A stretch of 51,149 bases of DNA from an uncultured bacterium (lineage in GTDB: Bacteria; Actinomycetota; Coriobacteriia; Coriobacteriales; Coriobacteriaceae): NCBI GenBank assembly GCA_905214615.1, contig CAJMMX010000005.1:1-51149 (forward strand), read 5' to 3'. The translations under genes and the position numbers were made by a program. The notes under the pieces were generated by a model that saw only the letters and a program-made list of their open reading frames with translations, did no database searches and was not told the DNA's origin. This document shows, one piece after another, positions 1 through 8,047 of the stretch (within the stretch, counting starts at the first letter, position 1; each line of letters begins with the position of its first letter).

Positions 1-282
1 GACTTGCAGCGACGGACCTCGGGACGCTCTTACACCACGTCTGCGCGCGCCACCTTTATCTAACTCCCTTTAAAGGGCGTTTGACGGCTTTCAACCTCTT
101 CGAATCGCTCAAGCTAGGCAATTTGCTCTCGATTTTGCTGCTACTAAATTTGTGACAGTACTCATATTTGCCACTTTTTGACCACGGGGTATCCGGAGGG
201 GCCCTCGATAAGCATCTAACGCTACAATAACTACCACGTGGCTGGGTTTGCCGGCCGAATGTGTGATGTCGTGGGAGGGGAC
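1..282. other. Non-coding leader region before the HPr gene
   Basis: I see no convincing gene here. It holds a perfect 12-bp palindrome (CCCTTTAAAGGG, 66-77) and an AT-richer stretch around 120-180 that probably contains the promoter of the HPr gene. An in-frame GTG at 238 would add 15 residues to HPr but lacks a good ribosome binding site. Confidence 0.4.
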
Positions 283-531
283 ATGGTCGAGTTTACAAAG
301 ACGATTAAAGATCCGTTGGGACTACACGCCCGCCCGGTTGCGCTGCTCTATGACATCATTGCCAAGCACCGTAGCGACGTGTCGGTCAGCATCGGCGACC
401 GCCATACCGACGGTCGCGATGTCATGGGCCTCATGGCTCTCTACGGCGAGTGCGGCGAGGACATCATCTTTCGCGTTTCGGGCGTAGACGAGGCTTCCTG
501 CGTTACGTCGATCAGAAACCTCTCGCTCTAA
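283..531 (+). CDS. HPr-family phosphocarrier protein with Asp at position 46
   Basis: An 82-residue HPr-like protein. HPr passes phosphate from PEP via enzyme I to sugar-specific PTS enzymes in the cytoplasm. The active-site motif GLHARP is at residues 13-18, with His15 at the canonical position. The start at 283 follows GGAGGGG and puts His15 in register, so I prefer it to the GTG at 238. The regulatory site differs from the family: Gram-positive HPr proteins usually carry Ser46, the target of HPr kinase, but here residues 44-49 read GRDVMG, so position 46 is Asp. The gene stands alone and is followed by a strong terminator. It could be the general HPr or a specialised paralogue; enzyme I is not in the window. 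Confidence 0.9.
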   Translation: MVEFTKTIKDPLGLHARPVALLYDIIAKHRSDVSVSIGDRHTDGRDVMGLMALYGECGEDIIFRVSGVDEASCVTSIRNLSL

Positions 532-540
532 GCATGACAG

Positions 541-578
541 GGCGCGGCAAAGGACAGCTCTTTGCCGCGCCTTTTTGT
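541..578 (+). terminator. Rho-independent terminator after the HPr gene
   Basis: A perfect 12-bp GC-rich stem (541-552 with 560-571) with a 7-nt loop is followed by a T-rich run. It starts 9 bases after the HPr stop codon. Confidence 0.9.
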
Positions 579-623
579 TTCATATAGGAAACTTTTTCGA
601 AATCTGAATAGGGACCCTTTCCA

Positions 624-677
624 AAAAGTTAACCACGTGCTAGTTTACTAAAGCGAACATAGACGTGGTTAACTTTT
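624..677. promoter_or_regulatory. Perfect 15-bp inverted repeat upstream of feoA
   Basis: The arm AAAAGTTAACCACGT (624-638) is repeated as its exact reverse complement at 663-677, 24 bases apart. It lies 42 bases before the first feoA gene, where an iron-responsive repressor (Fur or DtxR/IdeR type) would be expected to act. The arms do not match a classical Fur or DtxR box that I can recognise, so the regulator is unknown. Confidence 0.5.
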
Positions 678-719
678 ATCGCGTCGATGTTGAGGACGAA
701 CTGACGTTAGGAGCCACTC

Positions 720-962
720 ATGTCTTGCGGACCGCAGATGCCGGCCATGCCGCTTTCGATGGTAAAAGCGGGCGAAACCGTGCGCGTGTCTCGTGTAAAG
801 GGCAATGAGGACATGAAGCACCACCTCAAGGACCTCGGCTTTGTCGAGGGCAACGAAATCCACGTGGTGAGCTCGAGTGGCGCCAATATCATCGTCACGG
901 TGCTGGGCGCACGCTTTGGCATCGATTCCAAGGTTGCCATGCACATCATGACCGTCGGTTAG
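720..962 (+). CDS. feoA: FeoA-domain protein (first copy)
   Basis: An 80-residue protein with the SH3-like FeoA fold. FeoA proteins are small cytosolic partners of the ferrous iron transporter FeoB. The family signature is visible in the middle (HHLKDLGFVEGNEIHVV, about residues 33-49), followed by a glycine-rich turn and a hydrophobic C-terminal strand. A 14-residue N-terminal extension rich in Met, Cys and Pro precedes the domain. The start follows GGAGCC. It is the first gene of a feoA-feoA-feoB cluster, 39 bases before the second feoA. Two FeoA genes ahead of FeoB is a common arrangement in Gram-positive anaerobes. Confidence 0.92.
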   Translation: MSCGPQMPAMPLSMVKAGETVRVSRVKGNEDMKHHLKDLGFVEGNEIHVVSSSGANIIVTVLGARFGIDSKVAMHIMTVG

Positions 963-1001
963 TCCGCAGCATTTCATAAAAACTGAAAGGGGGACAAGAG
1001 G

Positions 1002-1223
1002 ATGAAGACGTTGGGTGACGTTAAGGTGGGCGAGAGCTCTACCATCGTCAAGCTTCACGGTGAGGGTGCGCTTCGCCGTCACCTTATGGACCTGGGGCTC
1101 ATCAAGGGCACTTCGTTCAAGGTCGTGAAGGTTGCACCGCTCGGTGATCCGGTCGAGATCAACGTGCGCGGCTACGAGCTTTCCATCCGCAAGGAGGAGG
1201 CTGCCGTCGTCGAGGTCCAGTAA
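1002..1223 (+). CDS. feoA: FeoA-domain protein (second copy)
   Basis: A 73-residue single-domain FeoA protein, divergent from the copy just upstream. The core RRHLMDLGLIKGTSFKVV (about residues 26-43) matches the FeoA family, as does the following APLGDPVEINVRGYELSIR region. The ribosome binding site AAAGGGGG lies ahead of ATG 1002. It sits 39 bases after the first feoA and 123 bases before feoB, so all three are probably co-transcribed. The two FeoA proteins may play different roles with FeoB; the sequence does not say which. Confidence 0.93.
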   Translation: MKTLGDVKVGESSTIVKLHGEGALRRHLMDLGLIKGTSFKVVKVAPLGDPVEINVRGYELSIRKEEAAVVEVQ

Positions 1224-1248
1224 GGGCTCGCGGCGCATATATCTGCAG

Positions 1249-1274
1249 ATAAAGTTAGGTTTTTCTAACTTAAT
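1249..1274. promoter_or_regulatory. Palindrome between feoA and feoB
   Basis: AAGTTAG (1252-1258) and CTAACTT (1265-1271) form a 20-bp palindrome with a 6-bp centre, followed closely by feoB. Its TTAGGT-n-CTAACTT character resembles DtxR/IdeR/MntR-type operators. It may give feoB a separate metal-controlled promoter. Confidence 0.4.
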
Positions 1275-1346
1275 GCAGCATCTTTGAAGCACATTATCCA
1301 GCCTGCGCGGAGAAAGCAGCGCAGGCACACAAGGAAGAAGGATTGA

Positions 1347-3674
1347 ATGGCGGATTCTCAGATCCATGTCGCGCTGGCGGGTAACCCCAACTGCGGCAAG
1401 ACCACGCTTTTCAACCTGATCACCGGCGCCAACGGCTACGTTGGCAACTGGCCCGGCGTCACGGTTGAGAAAAAGGAGGCCAAGCTCCTAAGCGACAAGA
1501 ACGTTACCATCACGGACCTCCCTGGCATCTACTCGCTTTCCCCCTACAGCCCTGAGGAGCAGTGCTCGCGCGATTACCTCATGAGCGGCGAGCCCGATGT
1601 CGTCGTCCAGGTGGTCGACGCCACCAACCTCGAGCGTAACCTGTACCTGGCGCTTCAGGTTATCGAGACCGGCCTGCCCGTGGTCGTTGCCCTCAACATG
1701 GCCGACCTGGTCGAGAAGAACGGCGATAAGATCGACACGGACAAGCTCTCCAAGAAGCTCGGTTGTCCGGTCATGATGATCTCGGCCCTTAAGAACAAGG
1801 GCATCAAGGAGCTGTTCGAGCAGGTCAAGAAGTCCGCTGCTTCCAAGGGCCAGGTGCCGGAGCACAAGTTCGATTCCTCCATCGAGGACGTTCTGGACCA
1901 CATCGAGAACAATCTGCCGGCGAGCGTTCCCGCCAACAAGCGCCGCTACTACGCTGTCAAGCTGTTCGAGCGCGATGCGGACGCCTGCAAGCTCATCAAC
2001 CTCACCAAGGAGAAGGCCGCTCGCGTCGAAGGTCTGGTCGCTCAGTGCGAGCAGGACTGCGACGATGACGCCGAGTCCATCATCACCGGCGAGCGTTACG
2101 GCGTGATTGCCCACATCATTGACGAGTGCCTCACCAAGGCTCCGGCAAAGATGAGCACCTCCGAGAAGATCGACCGCGTGGTTACCAACCGTATCCTGGG
2201 CCTGCCGATCTTTGTGGTCATCATGTTCTGCGTGTACTACATCGCCGTTTCTACCTTGGGCGGCACGGTGACCGACTTCACCAACGACCAGCTCTTCGGT
2301 ACCGACGGTTGGTACGTGCTCGGTCAGGGCCGCGACGCCTACGACGCGGCCGTCGAGGCTGCGGGCGACAATGCCGACTCGGTCGACCCGGCACAGTACG
2401 GCCCCTATGTTCCTGGTATTACCACCATGGTCCACGACGCCCTTGTGGCGGGCGGCACCGAGGACGGTGGCCTGGTCGATTCGCTGGTCTGCGACGGCAT
2501 CGTCGGCGGCCTGGGCGCCATCTTCGGCTTTGTCCCGCAGATGTTCCTGCTGTTCGTCATGCTGTCCTTCCTGGAGGACTGCGGCTATATGGCCCGCGTC
2601 GCCTTCATCATGGACCGCGTGTTCCGTCGCTTTGGCCTGTCCGGTAAGTCGTTCATCCCCATGCTCGTATCCTCGGGCTGCGGCGTCCCCGGCGTCATGG
2701 CCACCAAGACCATCGAGAACGAGAAGGACCGCCGCATGACGGTCATGACCACCACGTTTATTCCCTGTGGCGCTAAGCTGCCGATCATCGCCCTGCTCAT
2801 GGGTTCCATCATCGGCGATTCTTCCACCACCGCCGCGTGGATCAGCCCGCTCTTCTACTTCCTGGGCGTCTTTGCCGTCATCGCTTCGGGCCTCATGCTC
2901 AAGAAGACCAAGCTCTTCGCCGGCCGCCCGACGCCGTTCGTTATGGAGCTTCCCGCCTACCACTTCCCGGCGATCCGCTCTTGGGCGCTGCACGTGTGGG
3001 AGCGCTGCTGGGCCTTTATCAAGAAGGCCGGCACGGTCATCTTCGCGTCCACCGTCGTTGTTTGGTTCCTGTCCAACTTTGGTAGCTACAACGGCACGTT
3101 TGGCTTCCTGCCTGCTATGGAGGGCATCCCCGAGGAGTTCATGGACTACTCCGTGCTTGCCATGCTGGGCAACCTGGTCGCCTGGATCTTCGCCCCGCTC
3201 GGCTTTAGCACCTGGCAGGCAACTGCGCTGACCGTCTCGGGCCTTGTCGCTAAGGAGAACGTCGTCGCCACCGCCGGTTCGCTGCTGTCCGTCGCCGACG
3301 CCGGCGAGACCGACCCGAGCCTGTGGACCGCGTTCGCCGGCATGTTCCCGACTATGGGCGCTTGCGTTGCCTTTGGTGCGTTCAACCTGCTGTGCGCTCC
3401 GTGCTTTGCCGCCATGGGCACTATCCGCAACCAGATGGATTCCGGCAAGTGGACCGCCATCGCGATCGGTTACGAGTGCGCCTTTGCTTGGGTCATTGGT
3501 CTGTTCATCAACCAGTTCTACAACCTGTTCGTTCTTGGACAGTTTGGTATCTGGACGGTTGTGGCCATCGTGCTGCTGGTTGCGATGCTCTTCCAGATCT
3601 TCCGTCCCATGCCTAAACATGCTTGGACCGACGAGGACGAGACCAACACTGCTTCCGCCGCAGTTTCCGCTTAA
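1347..3674 (+). CDS. feoB: Ferrous iron transporter FeoB
   Basis: A 775-residue inner-membrane Fe2+ permease with an N-terminal GTPase domain. The G1 loop GNPNCGKTT is at residues 12-20, followed by the G3 motif DLPG and the G4 motif NMAD. A helical regulatory spacer extends to about residue 270. The C-terminal half holds the polytopic membrane domain with the two Gate repeats (for example VPQMFLLFVMLSFLEDCGYM and the CGVPGVMATKTIEN segment). A hydrophilic insert of about 90 residues follows the first membrane segment. The start is preceded by AAGAAGGA. Length and order are normal for FeoB. It ends the feo operon, followed by a terminator at 3704. Confidence 0.97.
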   Translation: MADSQIHVALAGNPNCGKTTLFNLITGANGYVGNWPGVTVEKKEAKLLSDKNVTITDLPGIYSLSPYSPEEQCSRDYLMSGEPDVVVQVVDATNLERNLYLALQVIETGLPVVVALNMADLVEKNGDKIDTDKLSKKLGCPVMMISALKNKGIKELFEQVKKSAASKGQVPEHKFDSSIEDVLDHIENNLPASVPANKRRYYAVKLFERDADACKLINLTKEKAARVEGLVAQCEQDCDDDAESIITGERYGVIAHIIDECLTKAPAKMSTSEKIDRVVTNRILGLPIFVVIMFCVYYIAVSTLGGTVTDFTNDQLFGTDGWYVLGQGRDAYDAAVEAAGDNADSVDPAQYGPYVPGITTMVHDALVAGGTEDGGLVDSLVCDGIVGGLGAIFGFVPQMFLLFVMLSFLEDCGYMARVAFIMDRVFRRFGLSGKSFIPMLVSSGCGVPGVMATKTIENEKDRRMTVMTTTFIPCGAKLPIIALLMGSIIGDSSTTAAWISPLFYFLGVFAVIASGLMLKKTKLFAGRPTPFVMELPAYHFPAIRSWALHVWERCWAFIKKAGTVIFASTVVVWFLSNFGSYNGTFGFLPAMEGIPEEFMDYSVLAMLGNLVAWIFAPLGFSTWQATALTVSGLVAKENVVATAGSLLSVADAGETDPSLWTAFAGMFPTMGACVAFGAFNLLCAPCFAAMGTIRNQMDSGKWTAIAIGYECAFAWVIGLFINQFYNLFVLGQFGIWTVVAIVLLVAMLFQIFRPMPKHAWTDEDETNTASAAVSA

Positions 3675-3703
3675 GTCCGAATAAGGATTAGCCCCTTTCC
3701 ATG

Positions 3704-3736
3704 AGCCCGGGTGTCCCAGCGACACTCGGGCTTTTT
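3704..3736 (+). terminator. Terminator after feoB
   Basis: A 12-bp stem with one G-T pair (AGCCCGGGTGTC with GACACTCGGGCT) is followed by TTTTT. It begins 29 bases after the feoB stop codon. Confidence 0.85.
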
Positions 3737-3788
3737 GGTGCAATGGGGGACAGATTGCTTTGCTCCAGAAGTAAGATGTGGCGTTTCC

Positions 3789-3829
3789 GCAGATAAAACC
3801 GACCAAAACAAACCTGTCCCTTTTTGGCA
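3789..3829 (+). repeat. Small dispersed repeat, copy 1 (plus orientation)
   Basis: About 41 bases containing AAAACAAACCTGTCCC recur almost unchanged, in reverse orientation, at 33812-33854. It is non-coding and lies between feoB and the small Cys-rich gene. Confidence 0.6.
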
Positions 3830-3878
3830 GGTGGAAGATGGGGTAAAGTAAGTGGTGGTTAACTAGAGGAGGCTTACT

Positions 3879-4079
3879 ATGGCACCTATCGATATTGTTG
3901 TGTTGGCTGTTATCGGCATTGCGTTTGTCGCCGTGTGCGTGCGTATCTACCGAAAGGGCACCTGCGCCGACTGCGCCCAGGGTGGCGTTTGTACGGGGCA
4001 TTGCTCCAACAAAAAGACCTGCGCCGCACTTAAGGGCGTAGACAAAATCGCCGAAGACTTGGGCCGCGGTATCAAATAA
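3879..4079 (+). CDS. FeoB-associated Cys-rich membrane protein
   Basis: A 66-residue protein with one N-terminal membrane helix (about residues 4-22) and a basic, Cys-rich tail: CADC, CTGHC and CAA within residues 31-50. Small proteins of this type are commonly found directly after feoB in Firmicutes and Actinobacteria and are annotated as FeoB-associated Cys-rich membrane proteins; a role as an Fe-S or iron-sensing partner comparable to FeoC has been suggested for the family but not proven. AGAGGAGG precedes the start. It has its own terminator at 4094 and lies past the feoB terminator, so it may be transcribed separately. Confidence 0.85.
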   Translation: MAPIDIVVLAVIGIAFVAVCVRIYRKGTCADCAQGGVCTGHCSNKKTCAALKGVDKIAEDLGRGIK

Positions 4080-4093
4080 AGGTCCAGGCACCC

Positions 4094-4128
4094 AAGCGCC
4101 TCGCGAGCATCCGTTCGCGGGGCGCTTT
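4094..4128 (+). terminator. Terminator after the Cys-rich gene
   Basis: AAGCGCCTCGCGA pairs with TCGCGGGGCGCTT (one G-T pair) across a loop of about 8 bases. The U-tract is weak (TTT), so termination efficiency is uncertain. Confidence 0.6.
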
Positions 4129-4158
4129 GCACATTTGGGGGAGAGTGTGGCGAGTTGA

Positions 4159-4272
4159 AGAGTATTTTTGGGTATCGCTAACTATGTGGTCAACGGCCCG
4201 CTCACCGTGGTCCATGCCGTAGCGAGCGCCAATCTCGCCGTCGAAGGCATGACCAACTACCTGGGCCTCTAA
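4159..4272 (+). pseudogene. C-terminal remnant of an unrecognised protein
   Basis: An open frame of 37 codons without a start ends at TAA 4270-4272. It reads like real protein, hydrophobic and small-residue rich (VFLGIANYVVNGPLTVVHAV near the start, GMTNYLGL at the end). An in-frame TGA just upstream closes it off. Its last codons overlap the repeat beginning at 4246, and the second copy of that repeat at 12661 carries a diverged version of the same tail (GMTDYL). I cannot name the parent gene. Confidence 0.35.
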
Positions 4273-4367
4273 CTCCATCCCGCCCATCAGTTGCGGTGAA
4301 ATACAGACTGTTTTGGCCGTCAAAGGCCTTATCTACTCCGTATTCCACCGCAACTTTTTTGTGGGGT
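4246..4367 (+). repeat. ~120-bp element, copy 1, on the kdpE side of the kdp cluster
   Basis: This segment matches 12661-12786 in the same orientation with only scattered differences. It includes a hairpin whose arms (TTGCGGTGAAATAC at 4291 and its near complement ending at 4353) enclose about 35 bases, followed by TTTTTT, so it can also act as a terminator on the plus strand. Confidence 0.8.
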
Positions 4368-4370
4368 GGG

Positions 4371-5075
4371 CTAGAGACGCTGCATGCGGTACCCGACACC
4401 CATGTGCGTCTGAATCATCTTGGGGTGAGAGGGGTCTGCCTCGATCTTCTTGCGCAGGGTGCGCATGAACACGCGCAGGCTCGCCAGATCGCTGTCCCAG
4501 CTCGTGCCCCATATCTCGCGGGTGATGAAGGTGTGGGTGAGCACCTTGTCGACGTTTTTCGCCAGAAGGACGAGCAATTTGTACTCGGTTGGGGTGAGCG
4601 AGAGCTCGCGTCCGTCTTTCGTCGCGTATCCCGCGGCGTAGTCGATATGCAGCGGACCGTTGTCGAACGTGCTCGCTTCTGTCGATTCGCTTGACGCCAT
4701 CGAGGAGCGCCTCAAATTCGCACGGACGCGCGCGAGCAACTCATCCACAGAAAAGGGCTTGGTGAGGTAGTCGTCTGCCCCTGCGTCAAGTGCTGCAATC
4801 TTGTCGGAATCTTCGGTGCGCGCCGAAATGACGATAATGGGGACTGCCGACCAGCTTCGGATCTTCGTGATGACCTCGATACCGTCAATGTCGGGAAGGC
4901 CGAGGTCGAGCATGATGAGGCTGGGGCCGTGCGACACCGCATCCATGATGGCGGCCTGGCCGTTGCAAACCTTGCTCACGACATAGCCGTGGAGGTCAAG
5001 CGCGGTCGAAACGAGGTTTTGAACGGTCAGGTCATCTTCGACCAGGAGGATGCGTGGCTTAGCGGCATTATTCAT
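4371..5075 (-). CDS. kdpE: KdpE-type response regulator
   Basis: A 234-residue OmpR-family response regulator that activates the K+-uptake kdp operon when phosphorylated by KdpD. The receiver domain has the acidic pair (VEDD, residues 12-15), the phospho-accepting Asp57 in LIMLDLGLPDIDG, and the conserved Lys in LTKPFS. The C-terminal winged helix contains LTPTEYKLLVLLAKN and ends in the usual GVGYRM. I start at ATG 5075 because GAGGAG precedes it and the domain begins at once; upstream in-frame codons only overlap kdpD. It overlaps the end of kdpD by 8 bases, so the two are translationally linked. Confidence 0.95.
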   Translation of the reverse strand: MNNAAKPRILLVEDDLTVQNLVSTALDLHGYVVSKVCNGQAAIMDAVSHGPSLIMLDLGLPDIDGIEVITKIRSWSAVPIIVISARTEDSDKIAALDAGADDYLTKPFSVDELLARVRANLRRSSMASSESTEASTFDNGPLHIDYAAGYATKDGRELSLTPTEYKLLVLLAKNVDKVLTHTFITREIWGTSWDSDLASLRVFMRTLRKKIEADPSHPKMIQTHMGVGYRMQRL

Positions 5076-7803
5076 GAATCTCGATCTCCTCGGCGGGCAG
5101 GGTAAAACGGAAGACGGCCCCATGGGGGTGGTTGTCGCGAGCTTCGATGACGCCGCCATGCGCCTCCACGATGGAGCGGCAGAGCGACAGCCCAAGGCCG
5201 ATGCTTCGACGCGAATCCACGGGCCGCGTATTGCGTGAGGTGAAGAAGCGCTCAAAGATATGAGGCTTGTCGCAGTCTGCCACACCCGGCCCATCGTCTG
5301 CGACGTCCACCACGACGAACGCACCCTCGCGACGTGCGCTGATGGTGACAGTCGAGTCCTCGGGCGTGTATTTGAAGGCGTTCATGATGAGATTCGTAAG
5401 CACCTGCATGATGAGATGGACGTCGATGCGTACCAGCAGGATGTCGTCAGTGTGCTCGATGGTGACGGTACGTCCATGCGATGCTTGGGAGACATGGCTG
5501 AGGGCGGCCTCGATGACCTCGTCGATGAGCTCGGATGTGAAGTTGAGGCAAATGGTGCCATCCTCGACGCGTGTGATGGCGAGGAGGTTCTCCACGGTAT
5601 CGATAAGCCAGAGGGAGTCGTCGTAGATGGCATCGGCAAGATCGCAGCGTTGTTCGAGGCTGAGCTTCTCGTCGCTCTTCCGAAGGATTGCCGCAGATCC
5701 GGATATAGCCGTGAGTGGTGTCCTCAAATCGTGGCCGATGGAGCGCAAAAGGTTGGCGCGCAGCTGCTCGTTTTTCGCCAAGACCGCAGCCTCTTCGCGC
5801 TCTTGCGCCGCCCGGTCGCTTTCGAGCGCCAAGGCGCATTCGCCTACGATAGATAGGACGATCGAATGCTCGAAGGCTTCGATCTCGCGCCCCTCCAGGT
5901 CGATGCCGATGACACCGAATACCTTGTCGCCGGTGCGAACCGCGAGGTAGAGGCAGCGCGCCTCGGGCAGGGTCCGCGTGCTTGCGCCCGCGCGTTTGTT
6001 GTTGGTGTAGGTCCAGGTTGCAACAGCGCGCTCGTAGTCGGTGAGCAGCGACGCGGATCGGTTTTCGGTGCCAGCGGACTCATAGAGCGTCTTGCCGAGC
6101 GTGCCGTGTTCGGCGGTGTAGAAGACCACGTCGAGTTTTAGCAGTTTGATGAGTTGGTTCATGGCGACGCGGGCACACTCCTCCGCGCTATGGGCTTGCT
6201 GCAAGAGCTGGTTCGTTTCGAGGAGTACGCGCGTTTTGAATGCGTTCTCGGCGGAGGTACGGGCGTTGTCGGCGATGCGCGCAGTTAACTCGCCGGCGAC
6301 CATAGCGGTAGCGAACATGATGCCGAACGTGACCAGATAGCTTCGGTCGTAGCTGGCGAGCGAAAACAGAGGCGTTACGAAGCAGAAGTTGTAAAGCACT
6401 ACAGAGAGCACGCTCGATACGATCGTGCAGATACGCCCCGTCGTGGTGACGGCGGTCAGCAGGGCCGTGAGGATATAGAGGGATATGATGCTGGAATCGG
6501 CAAATCCCAGATGGCGGAAAGCCGTGCCGATCGCTGTGGCGACAAGAGAGAGGGCCAGCGTGCGAAGCACGTTTCGGCTGCTGGGCGGCTGCAGGGCGAG
6601 CGCATGGCGGCGTCCTTTGGGTCGGGAGGGCGGAGTCGACTGGTCTGGAATGATGTAAATGTCGAGGTTCGGGGCGAATGTTATGAGCTGTTCTACGAGA
6701 GATTTGCGGCCAAAGAGGGCCTGACGGACGCTGCTGTGCTCGCCCGTGCGCCCCATGACGATCTTCGAAATACCCGACAGGCGTGCGAACTCGGAGATCT
6801 GAAACGCGACGTCGTCGCCATAGACGGTTTCCATATGTGCTCCGAGCTGCTCGGCTAGGGCGATATTGTCTGCAAGCTTGGCGCGCTCATCATCGCTCAT
6901 GGCTTGCGTGCGCGGGCTCTCTACGAACAGGGCGACGAGCTCGCTGCGAAACGCTTTCGCCATGCGTGCGGCGGCACGGACGATGCGGGGATTGGTCGGC
7001 GCCGGGGAGACACAGACTAAGATACGCTCCCTGGTGTAGTAGTCACGGTTTCCCAGCACGCGTGCGGCGTCTGTGAGGTGGCCGGTGCGATCGGCGCAGC
7101 GGCGCAGCGCGATTTCTCGGAGTGCGGTGAGGTTCTCGACGGTAAAAAAATGCTGTTGCGCTCGCTCGGCTTGTGCGGGACGGTAGACGAGGCCGGCGCG
7201 AAGGCGCTCAAGTAGGTCTTCGGGCTCTATGTCAACGAGCTCGACCTGGTCGGCATCATCGAAGATGCGGTCGGGGATTCGTTCGCTCACGACAACGCCG
7301 GTGATGGATGCAACCATGTCGTTTAGGCTCTCGATATGCTGAACGTTCACAGTCGTATAGACGTCGATGCCTGCATGTAGAAGTTCCTCGACGTCTTGAT
7401 AACGTTTGTCGTGGCGAGACCCCGGCGCATTCGTATGGGCGAGCTCGTCGACAAGGATGAGCTGAGGGGCGCGTTCGATAGCCGCATCTAGATCGAACTC
7501 GCTGAGCGCAATGCCGTTGTGCTCAGCGAGTTTACAGGGCACGTTCTCAAGCCCTTGTGCAAGATGGGCAGTTGCCGGACGTTCGTGCGGCTCGATGTAT
7601 CCCGCGACGACGTCGACACCTCGCCGCTTGGCGGCGTGGGCGGCTTGAAGCATCGCATAGGTTTTGCCTGCACCAGCAGCGTAGCCAAAGAAAATCTTGA
7701 GGTGTCCCCGGCTGGTTCGAGCGTCATCGGCGGCCTCGTCTTTCTCAATTGCCTTGAGGATGAGGTCTGGATTGACGCGAGTGTCCGATGCGTCGCGCTG
7801 CAT
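5068..7803 (-). CDS. kdpD: Sensor histidine kinase KdpD
   Basis: A 911-residue membrane sensor kinase for K+ limitation or turgor. Domains in order: N-terminal KdpD domain with a Walker A motif (GYAAGAGKT, residues 40-48); a universal-stress-protein-like domain; four closely spaced membrane helices (DUF4118 region); a GAF-like domain; a HisKA domain with the phosphorylated His691 in GHDLRTPL; and a C-terminal HATPase domain with GLGLSLC. The start at 7803 is preceded by AGAAAGG; in-frame ATGs at 7899 and 7839 have no better site. KdpD phosphorylates KdpE, whose gene overlaps the 3' end. Orientation is opposite to kdpFABC, unlike E. coli, where kdpDE follow kdpFABC. Confidence 0.96.
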   Translation of the reverse strand: MQRDASDTRVNPDLILKAIEKDEAADDARTSRGHLKIFFGYAAGAGKTYAMLQAAHAAKRRGVDVVAGYIEPHERPATAHLAQGLENVPCKLAEHNGIALSEFDLDAAIERAPQLILVDELAHTNAPGSRHDKRYQDVEELLHAGIDVYTTVNVQHIESLNDMVASITGVVVSERIPDRIFDDADQVELVDIEPEDLLERLRAGLVYRPAQAERAQQHFFTVENLTALREIALRRCADRTGHLTDAARVLGNRDYYTRERILVCVSPAPTNPRIVRAAARMAKAFRSELVALFVESPRTQAMSDDERAKLADNIALAEQLGAHMETVYGDDVAFQISEFARLSGISKIVMGRTGEHSSVRQALFGRKSLVEQLITFAPNLDIYIIPDQSTPPSRPKGRRHALALQPPSSRNVLRTLALSLVATAIGTAFRHLGFADSSIISLYILTALLTAVTTTGRICTIVSSVLSVVLYNFCFVTPLFSLASYDRSYLVTFGIMFATAMVAGELTARIADNARTSAENAFKTRVLLETNQLLQQAHSAEECARVAMNQLIKLLKLDVVFYTAEHGTLGKTLYESAGTENRSASLLTDYERAVATWTYTNNKRAGASTRTLPEARCLYLAVRTGDKVFGVIGIDLEGREIEAFEHSIVLSIVGECALALESDRAAQEREEAAVLAKNEQLRANLLRSIGHDLRTPLTAISGSAAILRKSDEKLSLEQRCDLADAIYDDSLWLIDTVENLLAITRVEDGTICLNFTSELIDEVIEAALSHVSQASHGRTVTIEHTDDILLVRIDVHLIMQVLTNLIMNAFKYTPEDSTVTISARREGAFVVVDVADDGPGVADCDKPHIFERFFTSRNTRPVDSRRSIGLGLSLCRSIVEAHGGVIEARDNHPHGAVFRFTLPAEEIEIHE

Positions 7804-8047
7804 AGCGTAGCCTTTCTGAAACGTTGCCCATGCGTGCATACGCGGTGAGGACGCCACTGTATGCTCGCGAGGTCGAGTATAGGCGCACTGCAGCCGCAAT
7901 AGTGCTTTCTACCTGCATCTTTACGGCATCTTAAGGTCGTGAGCCCCGGCCCTCACGCCTCTTTAATCTCTAGAAGCGTTTACTGTCCCCAGGCGCTTGC
8001 GAGAGCAGACGTCCGAGACATCGGACCGCGCGTGAAAGGGGCGGTAA
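7804..8047. promoter_or_regulatory. Divergent kdp control region with a GCATCTT direct repeat
   Basis: This 244-bp gap separates leftward kdpDE from rightward kdpFABC and must hold both promoters. GCATCTT occurs at 7915-7921 and 7926-7932, 11 bp apart (one helical turn on the same DNA face), a suitable layout for a dimeric OmpR-type regulator such as KdpE. I could not place the -10 and -35 boxes with confidence. Confidence 0.5.

Noticed and set aside
238..282. N-terminal extension of HPr from GTG 238
   Set aside because: No ribosome binding site, and the extension would move His15 out of its canonical position.
1488..4091. Very long open frame on the minus strand over feoB
   Set aside because: It is a GC-skew shadow of feoB; the plus-strand product matches FeoB throughout, and the minus-strand translation has no domains and is rich in His, Asp and Gly.
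7804..7899. Extended KdpD start at 7899
   Set aside because: The added residues do not look conserved and the ATG at 7803 has a clear AGAAAGG ribosome binding site.
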